From M2408 sp046303515 (GTDB lineage: Bacteria; Bacteroidota; Bacteroidia; Flavobacteriales_D; Crocinitomicaceae): a stretch of DNA of 64,000 bases. This document shows, one piece after another, positions 20,547 to 27,873 of this stretch; position 1 is the stretch's first letter, and every line of letters starts with the position of its first letter. A program made the position numbers and the translations under genes. Under the pieces are notes generated by a model that was not told the DNA's origin, ran no database searches, and worked only from the letters and a program-made list of their open reading frames with translations. The stretch is taken from assembly GCA_046303515.1 (NCBI GenBank), contig JBKCGI010000088.1, positions 1 to 64,000 on the forward strand, read 5' to 3'.

Positions 20547-21334
20547 ATTTAAGTTTTAGAAATAAGCTTTTAATATCAATAGGTTTTGGCGTATATCAAA
20601 TGCTTATAAACTTATTTTTTGCGTCCTATCAATTTTTGGGAAGTGATTTGCCAAAAGTAGTATACTTTGTTGCAATATTAGTATGTTTCGGCTTAATTGA
20701 ATTTCTTTACCTTTATTTTTTGTTAAGATCATCAAAGGGGAAAGGTGTCAATAAACTTATTTTTTCTAGTTCTTTTTTATTGCTTGGTTTTGCAGTTAGT
20801 TCTTTATTGTTTTTCATTTTTTCTAATGAAGGCAGCCATTATTTAATTTATATTTCAAGTTTTATAATTGCCTCATTTTTGCCTACATTAATTTTCCTAT
20901 TTTATTTTATTTTTAAAGAAACTCAACAAAAATTTGCGAAACTAGGAAATGTTTCATTAAAAAGTGATACCAATTCAACAGAAGAAAACGATAAGCTTTT
21001 TCATTTAGAAAATGCCAATGGTAGATTGTTACTTGAGGTTTCTATAAGTAAAATTATTTGTTTTGAAGCTAATGACAACTATGTTGTGACGTATTATCTT
21101 AAAAATGAGAATGATTTAGCTAAATCCATGGAAAGAATTTCTTTGAAAAAAATTGAAGAGATGTTGCAGGTAGAAGAGGTTTCTTTTTATCGAGTTCACA
21201 AATCCTACTTAATAAATCCTTTATATGTGGATGAGGTTAAAGGAAGAGCACAAGCTTATAAAATTAAAATGAAACATTTTGGAACCTTAGTGCCAGTTTC
21301 ACGATCTTATGATATCAATTTAATCGGAAAATAA
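20543..21334 (+). CDS. Membrane-bound LytTR-domain transcription regulator
   Basis: A 263-aa protein with four hydrophobic helices in residues about 8-135, then a short linker and a C-terminal LytTR DNA-binding domain (about 155-260). The domain shows the family's CFEANDNYV(V/T)TYY, RISLKKIEE and FYRVHKSYLINPLYV segments. There is no receiver domain, so it cannot be a classical response regulator. Coupling to the preceding TPR protein suggests that a periplasmic TPR sensor signals to a membrane-embedded LytTR regulator. Target genes are unknown; the adjacent surface-protein genes are plausible candidates. A terminator follows. Confidence 0.85.
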   Translation: MNLSFRNKLLISIGFGVYQMLINLFFASYQFLGSDLPKVVYFVAILVCFGLIEFLYLYFLLRSSKGKGVNKLIFSSSFLLLGFAVSSLLFFIFSNEGSHYLIYISSFIIASFLPTLIFLFYFIFKETQQKFAKLGNVSLKSDTNSTEENDKLFHLENANGRLLLEVSISKIICFEANDNYVVTYYLKNENDLAKSMERISLKKIEEMLQVEEVSFYRVHKSYLINPLYVDEVKGRAQAYKIKMKHFGTLVPVSRSYDINLIGK

Positions 21335-21352
21335 ATTTTTTTGCCTTAAAAT

Positions 21353-21388
21353 AAAAAAATCCTCTTACAATATGTGTGAGGATTTTTA
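21353..21388 (+). terminator. Terminator after the LytTR gene
   Basis: An AAAAAATCCTC arm pairs with GAGGATTTTT across a loop of about 13 nt. It lies 18 nt after the stop codon. Confidence 0.75.
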
Positions 21389-21642
21389 ATTTTTACGAGA
21401 ATAGTATTGTCACAATTTATTTTCGACACCAACAAGATAATCGATTTAGTATTTTTAATTTAATATTTTATTATTTTTAAATTAACCATACACTTTCAAT
21501 TCTTAACCATTTACCTACATTTATCACATTTTACTACTGTATGCAACCACTAACGTAGATTTTTTTTTTAGCTTTAAAGTACGATGTAAGTTTGTCTTGT
21601 CAATGCGACAATCAACAAACCAATGTTATAAACTTACAAGCT
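21389..21642 (+). promoter_or_regulatory. Upstream region of the second beta-helix gene
   Basis: AT-rich region without an ORF. A variant -7 box TAGCTTTA sits at 21569-21576, about 65 nt before the start codon. No clear TTG -33 element or repeat is visible. Confidence 0.4.
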
Positions 21643-24600
21643 ATGAAAATTAATAAAATTCTTTTTACTGTATATTGTTTTCTTATAATACTTTTTTGTG
21701 GAAATGTAATTGCACAGGTAACATTGTATTTGGAGGATTTTGACAACACACCTGTTAATATCAATGGAGAGGGTTATAATGCAAGCCCTACTCTATCGAT
21801 GCCTGATGCCACATCATTTACTCTATCAGCTCCTAAAGGAGGTATGACAACAGGAGACTGGTTCTGTGTATTAAACTCACGATTTGAAGGGAATGATTTA
21901 GATCTTGTACAACATTGGTATTCTAATCCCTCTATAAATATAACTGATTATACTAGTGTAACAATTTCTGTTGACATGGGGCTTCCTGCCACTTATAGTG
22001 AGCAATATGTTTTTGCTTCTTATAGTGTGGATGGGGGGAGTACTTATACTGAATTTGGAAGAATAGCAAATAATCCTGCAAATGGCACGAAAACGGTAAG
22101 TAATGGAGGTACGAATTCAGGATCAACTTTTACAAAGATATTAACTAATGGTTCAACAAGTCTTATTGTTCGAGTATCTCATTATGGAACTAATGGGTCT
22201 TCTTTGTCATTTCACGATAACGTAAGAGTTGTTGGAACTGCTCCTTCTTGTACACCAGCTTCTCAAGCATCTTCTTTTAGTCTAACGTCAGAAACTGCAA
22301 CAACAGCGACTTTATCGTGGACAAATGGTGCAAGTAGTAATGGTACAGTAATTGTCGCAAGACCAACAGCAAGTGTATCAGAGCCTATAGCAAATGGAAT
22401 CACTTATTTGGGTTCTTTGCCTGCTAATTCATCTTATGGAACCACTCAAATTGGAACATCAGGAAATTATGTGGTGTATAAAGGTAGTGGAACTAGTGCC
22501 ACAATTACAGGATTAAGTGCTAGTACAAATTACACGTTTGTTGCATATTCTTATACCTCAGGTACTGATGATTGTTATAATATAACTTCCGCCCCATCCA
22601 TTGCAATGACGACTGATTTTTGCGATATCCCGGCAAGTACAGCTTCAGCTATAAATTTTTCTGGAATAACTGCGGGTGGTATGACTATCAATTGGACTAA
22701 TAGTGGAAGTGGAAACCCTGTTATGGTTGTTGTTAGACCAACTTTTTGGCCAATTGACGAGCCTGTGATTGGTACCACCTACACAGCGAATGCAAGTTAT
22801 GGAACACTAGCTGCACAAATCGGTAATGGAAATTATGTTGTTTATAGAGGAACAGGCAATTCAGTTTCAGTAACTGGTTTGCATGGAGGTATTAATTATA
22901 CTGTTTCAATTTACGAGTATGTAGGTACCAATTGTTACAATCTTTTGGAGGCCTCTGCAACTCAAACAACTTCATTTACAGGGAATATCTATTATGTGGA
23001 TGATGCATCTAATACGGGTGATGTTTTTACTCCAACTGCAGTAGGTGATAATAGCAACAATGGTTTAACTGCTACAACACCTAAGGCTACATTAAAAAAC
23101 TTAATTACTACTTACTCAGGAACATTTGCAAATGGAGATATCATTTACATCGATGCTGGTTATTATACTACGGAAATAAGTATTTCCTTAACTGCTTCTG
23201 GCCTCTCCTTTATTGGCGCAGGTAATGACAAAACTTTTTTTGATAGAACCGCCTCAACTGCAGTAGCTACAGATTGGTTTATTCATGTAAATGGAGATAA
23301 TTTAATTTTTAAAGATTTTACATGCCAAGGTTACGAAAATAATGGTACTCAAGGATCGGCTTATGAATGTGGTCAAGCAGTTACAGTTGGAGGGGATGCA
23401 ACCTTTGATAATAATATCTATTTTGAGGATATCATTTTTAATAATAATGGTCAATCAGGAGGAAATGCTGCACTTGATATTTTAAGAAATACGAGTGTAT
23501 ACGTGAAAGGTGGGGGGAGTTATTGTAATGTATGGGAAACTGCTTATACTGGTGGTATTGGTGTTATGGGTAATAATATCGGACTTACGGTTGAAAGTTA
23601 TGTTCTTGCATATAATTTTAAAAGTGGTTCTTATGATGGAGCAGGAATCAGAATTGAAGGAAACAATACTACGAATGTTAAATTAAAAAATGTAAGAATT
23701 GCTAAAAATAAGGGTGTAAATGGTGGAGGAATTGGATTGGTAAATGGTAATTTAGTGGTAGAAGATTGTATTTTTGAAGATAATTATGCAGGACAAGTTT
23801 TAGATAACGTATATGGTGCAGCTATTTTTATTTCCTGTGGTACAGCTCACATAAAAAGATCTAAATTCACTAACAACACAACTTCATCTTCTGGTAATGG
23901 TGGTGCAATTGGAATTTATTATAATAATGCCGGTGCGTACGGCGGTGTTGAAACAGTGAATTTAATAGTTGATTCTTGTTTATTTTCAAATAATACAAAT
24001 TCAGCTTCACGTGATTTGTATGCTGCTGCGCCATTCGATAATACTCATTATGTAACTGTTTTAATGAGAGATTGCCAGTTTTTAACTGCGGGTAATTTTA
24101 ACATAGTTAATAATGAACCGGCTGAAGTATCCATTTCAGTAACTTATTTTGGAACAGCACCAACAAATAGTGGAACAGTAACAAAATCATTAAGCAGTAA
24201 GGTTCTTTATACACCTAACCCAACTGTACCAGGATTTACTGGAGTTTGTGGATCAATTGTTTTACCAGTAGAATTATCAAAATTTGAAGTTAAATGTGAT
24301 GTTAATTCTGTTGAAGTAGATTTTGAAACTTTATCTGAAAGAAACAACGACTTTTTTACAATCGAAAAAGCTGGGTTTGACGGTGTGTTTAATAAAATTG
24401 GCGAAATTGATGGAAGTGGAAATAGTTCAGTGAAAAAAGAATATCATTTTGTAGATTATAATGCACTTGTTGGTACAAGTTATTACCGCTTATCTCAATA
24501 TGATTTAAATGGGAAAATTGAAATCTTGGACACTAAAGTTTTATCCAATACTTGTGTTGAATCAGATAACTCCAGTACTTGTTATTACAATGCCTTAGCA

Positions 24601-24819
24601 AATGAATTTGTTGTTCAAAGTGATTTTTCAAATAATGAACAATATACTATCTACATTATAGATGCCTTGGGGAAAAGATTAACACAGGAAGAATTTATTG
24701 CATCAAATAATTTATCTTCCAAAAAATTAAAATTGACCTCACAAATTAGTAATGCAATTTATTTTGTAATTATTGAAAGTACCTCAAAACAAGAATCAAT
24801 TAAAGTTGTTAAATATTAA
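21643..24819 (+). CDS. Secreted FN3 and beta-helix protein with type A T9SS sorting domain
   Basis: A 1058-aa exported protein starting at ATG 21643 (signal peptide MKINKILFTVYCFLIILFC...); a frame extension to TTG 21592 gives a Cys/Gln-rich tail that is not leader-like. After an N-terminal beta-sandwich come two FN3-like domains (about 205-465). The beta-helix (about 470-850) is clearly paralogous to that of the giant adhesin at 10416, sharing NNNGQSGGN, a KGGGSYCN / RGGGSFCN site and VNGGGI. The end is a type A Por secretion tail (VELSKFEVKCD...NNDFFTIEK, final IYFVIIES..SIKVVKY). Predicted to be exported and anchored or released by T9SS. Enzymatic activity, if any, is not evident. Confidence 0.88.
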   Translation: MKINKILFTVYCFLIILFCGNVIAQVTLYLEDFDNTPVNINGEGYNASPTLSMPDATSFTLSAPKGGMTTGDWFCVLNSRFEGNDLDLVQHWYSNPSINITDYTSVTISVDMGLPATYSEQYVFASYSVDGGSTYTEFGRIANNPANGTKTVSNGGTNSGSTFTKILTNGSTSLIVRVSHYGTNGSSLSFHDNVRVVGTAPSCTPASQASSFSLTSETATTATLSWTNGASSNGTVIVARPTASVSEPIANGITYLGSLPANSSYGTTQIGTSGNYVVYKGSGTSATITGLSASTNYTFVAYSYTSGTDDCYNITSAPSIAMTTDFCDIPASTASAINFSGITAGGMTINWTNSGSGNPVMVVVRPTFWPIDEPVIGTTYTANASYGTLAAQIGNGNYVVYRGTGNSVSVTGLHGGINYTVSIYEYVGTNCYNLLEASATQTTSFTGNIYYVDDASNTGDVFTPTAVGDNSNNGLTATTPKATLKNLITTYSGTFANGDIIYIDAGYYTTEISISLTASGLSFIGAGNDKTFFDRTASTAVATDWFIHVNGDNLIFKDFTCQGYENNGTQGSAYECGQAVTVGGDATFDNNIYFEDIIFNNNGQSGGNAALDILRNTSVYVKGGGSYCNVWETAYTGGIGVMGNNIGLTVESYVLAYNFKSGSYDGAGIRIEGNNTTNVKLKNVRIAKNKGVNGGGIGLVNGNLVVEDCIFEDNYAGQVLDNVYGAAIFISCGTAHIKRSKFTNNTTSSSGNGGAIGIYYNNAGAYGGVETVNLIVDSCLFSNNTNSASRDLYAAAPFDNTHYVTVLMRDCQFLTAGNFNIVNNEPAEVSISVTYFGTAPTNSGTVTKSLSSKVLYTPNPTVPGFTGVCGSIVLPVELSKFEVKCDVNSVEVDFETLSERNNDFFTIEKAGFDGVFNKIGEIDGSGNSSVKKEYHFVDYNALVGTSYYRLSQYDLNGKIEILDTKVLSNTCVESDNSSTCYYNALANEFVVQSDFSNNEQYTIYIIDALGKRLTQEEFIASNNLSSKKLKLTSQISNAIYFVIIESTSKQESIKVVKY

Positions 24820-24849
24820 AAGTAAATAAAATTAAATAAATAAAACAAA

Positions 24850-24900
24850 ATGCAAGTAGTCAATATTCATATTATTATTTCTATTATTACCATATGGTGA
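24850..24900 (+). CDS. Ile/Val-rich leader peptide of the ilv operon
   Basis: A 16-codon ORF, ATG to TGA, encodes MQVVNIHIIISIITIW. Seven of 16 residues are Ile and two are Val, with no Leu, Lys or Phe although the region is AT-rich. It begins 30 nt after the upstream stop and lies 105 nt before ilvE. An intrinsic terminator follows it at once. This is the arrangement of leader peptides in ribosome-mediated attenuation: stalling at Ile or Val codons would report shortage of the operon's own products. No strong ribosome binding site is visible, which is normal in this phylum. Not supported by homology, since I could not search. Confidence 0.75.
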   Translation: MQVVNIHIIISIITIW

Positions 24901-24958
24901 AAGGCGAAGCATTTATATAATTCAAGTAACCTTTCTCCAAACCGAGAAAGGTTTTTTT
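24896..24958 (+). promoter_or_regulatory. Transcription attenuator of the ilv operon (antiterminator/terminator switch)
   Basis: Terminator: AACCTTTCTC (24928-24937), 6-nt loop, GAGAAAGGTT (24944-24953), T run to 24958. Antiterminator: GGTGAAAGG (24896-24904), which overlaps the leader peptide's Trp and stop codons, can pair with CCTTTCTCC (24930-24938) with one mismatch, destroying the terminator's 5' arm. A ribosome finishing at UGA would cover the first segment and allow termination. A ribosome stalled on the upstream Ile codons would leave it free and allow read-through. Structures were read by eye. Confidence 0.75.
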
Positions 24959-25005
24959 GTTAAAGGAAATTAAATTAAACGTAAAATAAAATAAAAACAA
25001 ATATC

Positions 25006-25893
25006 ATGTATTTCAACGAACAAACAGTAGTTTTTTTAGACGGTAAATTTGTAAAAGCATCTGATGCAACTGTCGGATTGTATAACCAAACCATGCATTA
25101 TGGGAACGGCGTTTTTGAAGGTATTCGTGCTTACGACACTACTGATGGAGTTAGAGTTTTTAAAGCCAAAGAACATTACGAGCGCTTGCATTATTCAGCT
25201 AAAATGATGCATATTGATTTAAAATATTCAGTTGAGGAATTAGAACAAATTACCTACGAATTATTGGAAAAAAACAACTTGAAAGATGCATATATTCGTC
25301 CTTTAGTTTATTTAGGTGATAATATGTCTTTAACTCCAACCAACGAAGTACATGTTGTGATGATGGCTTGGGAATGGGGTAAATATTTGGGCGATAGTAT
25401 GTTAAAAGTAGGTCTTTCTTCTTACCAACGTCCAAATCCAAAATCGTGTCACGTAGAAGCAAAAGTTGTTGGACATTATATCAATTCAATTCTTGCAACA
25501 ACTGAAGCGAAACAAAAAGGTTACGACGAAGCTTTGTTGACAGACATGAATGGCTACATTGCTGAAGGACCTGGTGCAAATTTCTTTTTTGAAAAAGACG
25601 GCAAATTTGTTACTGCTCCTCTAGGAAATATTTTAGCAGGAATCACTCGTGCAACTGTTTTTGAATTAGCTAAAGACTTGGGTTTTGAAATCGAAGAACG
25701 ATATTTCACACCGGAAGAGATATACACTGCTGATGCTGCATTTTTCTGTGGAACAGCTGCTGAAGTAGCTGGAATTGAGCAATTTAACGACTATAAATTC
25801 CCAATGAAATGGGAGGAAACAAACAGCCACATGATTCAAAGAAGATATCGCTTGCGAGTTTCGAAAAATGAATATCAAAATTTACATGTTTAA
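25006..25893 (+). CDS. ilvE: Branched-chain amino acid aminotransferase
   Basis: A 295-aa PLP fold-type IV enzyme that makes Ile, Val and Leu from their 2-oxo acids. The N-terminal HYGNGVFEGIRAY motif, PLP-lysine K153 in EAKVVGHYINS, the DMNGYIAEGPGANFF segment and FCGTAAEVAGI near the C-terminus are all present. Length fits the family. First structural gene of the ilv operon, directly behind the attenuator. Its stop is followed after one base by a small ORF. Confidence 0.96.
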   Translation: MYFNEQTVVFLDGKFVKASDATVGLYNQTMHYGNGVFEGIRAYDTTDGVRVFKAKEHYERLHYSAKMMHIDLKYSVEELEQITYELLEKNNLKDAYIRPLVYLGDNMSLTPTNEVHVVMMAWEWGKYLGDSMLKVGLSSYQRPNPKSCHVEAKVVGHYINSILATTEAKQKGYDEALLTDMNGYIAEGPGANFFFEKDGKFVTAPLGNILAGITRATVFELAKDLGFEIEERYFTPEEIYTADAAFFCGTAAEVAGIEQFNDYKFPMKWEETNSHMIQRRYRLRVSKNEYQNLHV

Positions 25894-25894
25894 G

Positions 25895-26059
25895 ATGAAA
25901 ACTGAAAATTTGAATGATTCCAACAAATCATTTACAATAGAAAGTGATTTTTTAAAAATTAGTCAAAGTGCACAAAATTTGACTGAAACTTTAGAAAAAT
26001 TACAAAGTGAATTGAAAAAATTGCAATTTAGAAGAAAACTTTTAAACCAAAAATCATGA
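25895..26059 (+). CDS. Small charged coiled-coil protein in the ilv operon
   Basis: A 54-aa ORF beginning one base after the ilvE stop and overlapping ilvD by the tetranucleotide ATGA. The N-terminal half is polar. The C-terminal half is a heptad-like amphipathic helix (LTETLEKLQSELKKLQFRRK), which suggests a coiled coil or partner-binding helix. The tight packing and start/stop overlap support translation and coupling to ilvD. I do not recognise the family. It may bind a neighbouring enzyme, or act mainly as a coupling device for ilvD translation; neither is shown. An alternative start at 25868 inside ilvE is less likely. Confidence 0.65.
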   Translation: MKTENLNDSNKSFTIESDFLKISQSAQNLTETLEKLQSELKKLQFRRKLLNQKS

Positions 26060-27729
26060 GTTTAAACAAATATAGTAAAACCATTACTCAAGACGAAACT
26101 CAACCTGCAGCGCAAGCTATGTTGTATGGAATAGGTTTATCCGAAGAAGATTTGAACAAAGCTCAAGTTGGAATTGCAAGTACAGGTTACGAAGGAAATA
26201 CGTGTAATATGCACTTGAATGATTTAGCTAAAAACATCAAAACTTCTGTCCAAAATGCAGATTTGGTTGGATTGATTTTCAATACGATTGGAGTTTCTGA
26301 CGGAATTTCAAATGGCACAACAGGAATGCGTTATTCTCTGGTTTCAAGAGATGTTATTGCAGATTCAATGGAAACGGTGATGGGAGCGCAATGGTATGAT
26401 GCTTTAATTGCAGTTGTTGGATGTGACAAGAATATGCCTGGATCAGTGATTGCAATGGGAAGATTAAATCGTCCTGCAATTATGGTTTATGGTGGCACAA
26501 TTCACTCAGGAAAATGGAAAAATGAATCCTTAAATATCGTATCAGCTTTTGAAGCCCTTGGAAAAAAAATTAACAATACCATTTCGCAAGAAGATTTCAA
26601 AGGAATTATCAAAAATGCTTGTCCTGGAGCAGGAGCTTGTGGTGGAATGTATACAGCAAACACAATGTCTTCAGCAGTTGAAGCCTTGGGAATGAGTTTA
26701 CCTTTTAGTTCTTCCAATCCAGCAATCAGCAATGAAAAATTGCAAGAATGTTTTGATGCTGGAAAAGCAATTCGTTTGTTACTTGAAAAAGACATCAAGC
26801 CTAAGGACATTATGACGCGTGATGCTTTTGAAAACGCCTTGGTGATTGTTACGGTTTTGGGTGGATCAACAAATGCAGTACTACATTTAATTGCGATGGC
26901 AGATTCTGTAGGAATTGAATTGACCTTGGAAGATTTTCAAAAAGTGAGCGATCGTGTTCCAGTTTTAGCTGATTTGAAACCAAGTGGGAAATATTTAATG
27001 GAAGATTTACATGCGGTTGGAGGAATTCCTGCAGTGATGAAGTATTTGTTAGAAAAAGGATTGTTACACGGCAATTGTTTAACCGTTACAGGAAAAACCT
27101 TAGCAGAAAATTTGGAAACTGTCGCTTCTTTAACTCAAGGACAAGATGTTTTGCGTTCGCTTGAAAACCCAATTAAAGAAACAGGACATTTGCAAATTCT
27201 TTTTGGAAATCTAGCGGAAGAAGGTTCTGTGGCAAAAATCAGTGGTCACGAAGGCGAATATTTTGAAGGACCAGCAGTTGTTTTTGAAGACGAGTTTGAA
27301 GTAATTGATGGCGTTCAATCTGGGAAAATCAAAGCAGGGAATGTTGTAGTAATCAGAAGTTGTGGACCAAAAGGTGGACCAGGTATGCCCGAAATGCTAA
27401 AACCAACTTCGGCAATCATGGGAGCAGGTTTAGGTGACAAGGTTGCTTTGATTACAGATGGTAGATTTTCAGGAGGGTCACATGGCTTTGTTGTTGGACA
27501 CATTTCACCAGAGGCAATTGATGGTGGAACAATAGCTTTAGTGCAAAACGGAGATATAATTGCTATCGATGCAGTGAACAACTCCTTAACCTTGAAAGTT
27601 GCAGATGATGTTTTGAATGAACGAAGAAAAAGTTGGGTCAAACCAGAATTGAAAGTCAAACAAGGAGTTTTATACAAATATGCAAAATCTGTTTCTTCCG
27701 CCTCAATGGGTTGTGTTACAGATAAATAA
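26056..27729 (+). CDS. ilvD: Dihydroxy-acid dehydratase
   Basis: A 557-aa Fe-S enzyme that dehydrates 2,3-dihydroxy-3-methyl acids to 2-oxo acids, the third common step of Ile/Val synthesis. Three conserved cysteines are present: C50 (GYEGNTCNMH), C123 (VGCDKNMPG) and C195 (CPGAGACGGMYTANTM). The GRFSGGSHGFVVGH C-terminal motif is also present. Full length. It overlaps the small ORF upstream and is separated from ilvB by a 144-nt spacer that holds a large hairpin. Confidence 0.97.
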   Translation: MSLNKYSKTITQDETQPAAQAMLYGIGLSEEDLNKAQVGIASTGYEGNTCNMHLNDLAKNIKTSVQNADLVGLIFNTIGVSDGISNGTTGMRYSLVSRDVIADSMETVMGAQWYDALIAVVGCDKNMPGSVIAMGRLNRPAIMVYGGTIHSGKWKNESLNIVSAFEALGKKINNTISQEDFKGIIKNACPGAGACGGMYTANTMSSAVEALGMSLPFSSSNPAISNEKLQECFDAGKAIRLLLEKDIKPKDIMTRDAFENALVIVTVLGGSTNAVLHLIAMADSVGIELTLEDFQKVSDRVPVLADLKPSGKYLMEDLHAVGGIPAVMKYLLEKGLLHGNCLTVTGKTLAENLETVASLTQGQDVLRSLENPIKETGHLQILFGNLAEEGSVAKISGHEGEYFEGPAVVFEDEFEVIDGVQSGKIKAGNVVVIRSCGPKGGPGMPEMLKPTSAIMGAGLGDKVALITDGRFSGGSHGFVVGHISPEAIDGGTIALVQNGDIIAIDAVNNSLTLKVADDVLNERRKSWVKPELKVKQGVLYKYAKSVSSASMGCVTDK

Positions 27730-27741
27730 CATTAAAAAATA

Positions 27742-27859
27742 AAACTCGATATAAGTTCAATAATCGAGGCTTGGTTAAAAAATAATTTTGCAGTTAACTT
27801 TAGTTATTGAGAAATTATTTTTTAAGTGTAAAGAAGAGTATTGGACTTGTATCGAGTTT
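27742..27859 (+). promoter_or_regulatory. Large two-stem hairpin in the ilvD-ilvB spacer
   Basis: Outer arms 27742-27762 and 27839-27859 form 21 consecutive pairs, two of them G-U. An inner stem of 15 pairs (27775-27789 with 27811-27825) caps it around a 21-nt loop. The G-U pairs mean that pairing is better in RNA than in DNA. No T run follows, so it is not a simple terminator. It ends 14 nt before the ilvB start codon and could be an RNase processing or stability element, or a translation-control structure. A small inverted-repeat insertion is an alternative. Confidence 0.7.
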
Positions 27860-27873
27860 ATAAAATAAAAATT

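Noticed and set aside
21592..21642. TTG start that would lengthen the beta-helix protein
   Set aside because: The extra 17 residues are polar and Cys/Gln-rich and would bury the signal peptide, which begins properly at ATG 21643.
24720..24780. A firm promoter for the ilv operon inside the end of the beta-helix gene
   Set aside because: TTG-N23-TTATTTTG can be found, but the -7 box lacks the conserved A and the spacing is long. It remains only a possibility.
27841..27873. TTG start that would lengthen ilvB by 11 residues
   Set aside because: The codon lies in the right arm of the large hairpin, and the added residues are outside the family. ATG 27874 gives the standard N-terminus.
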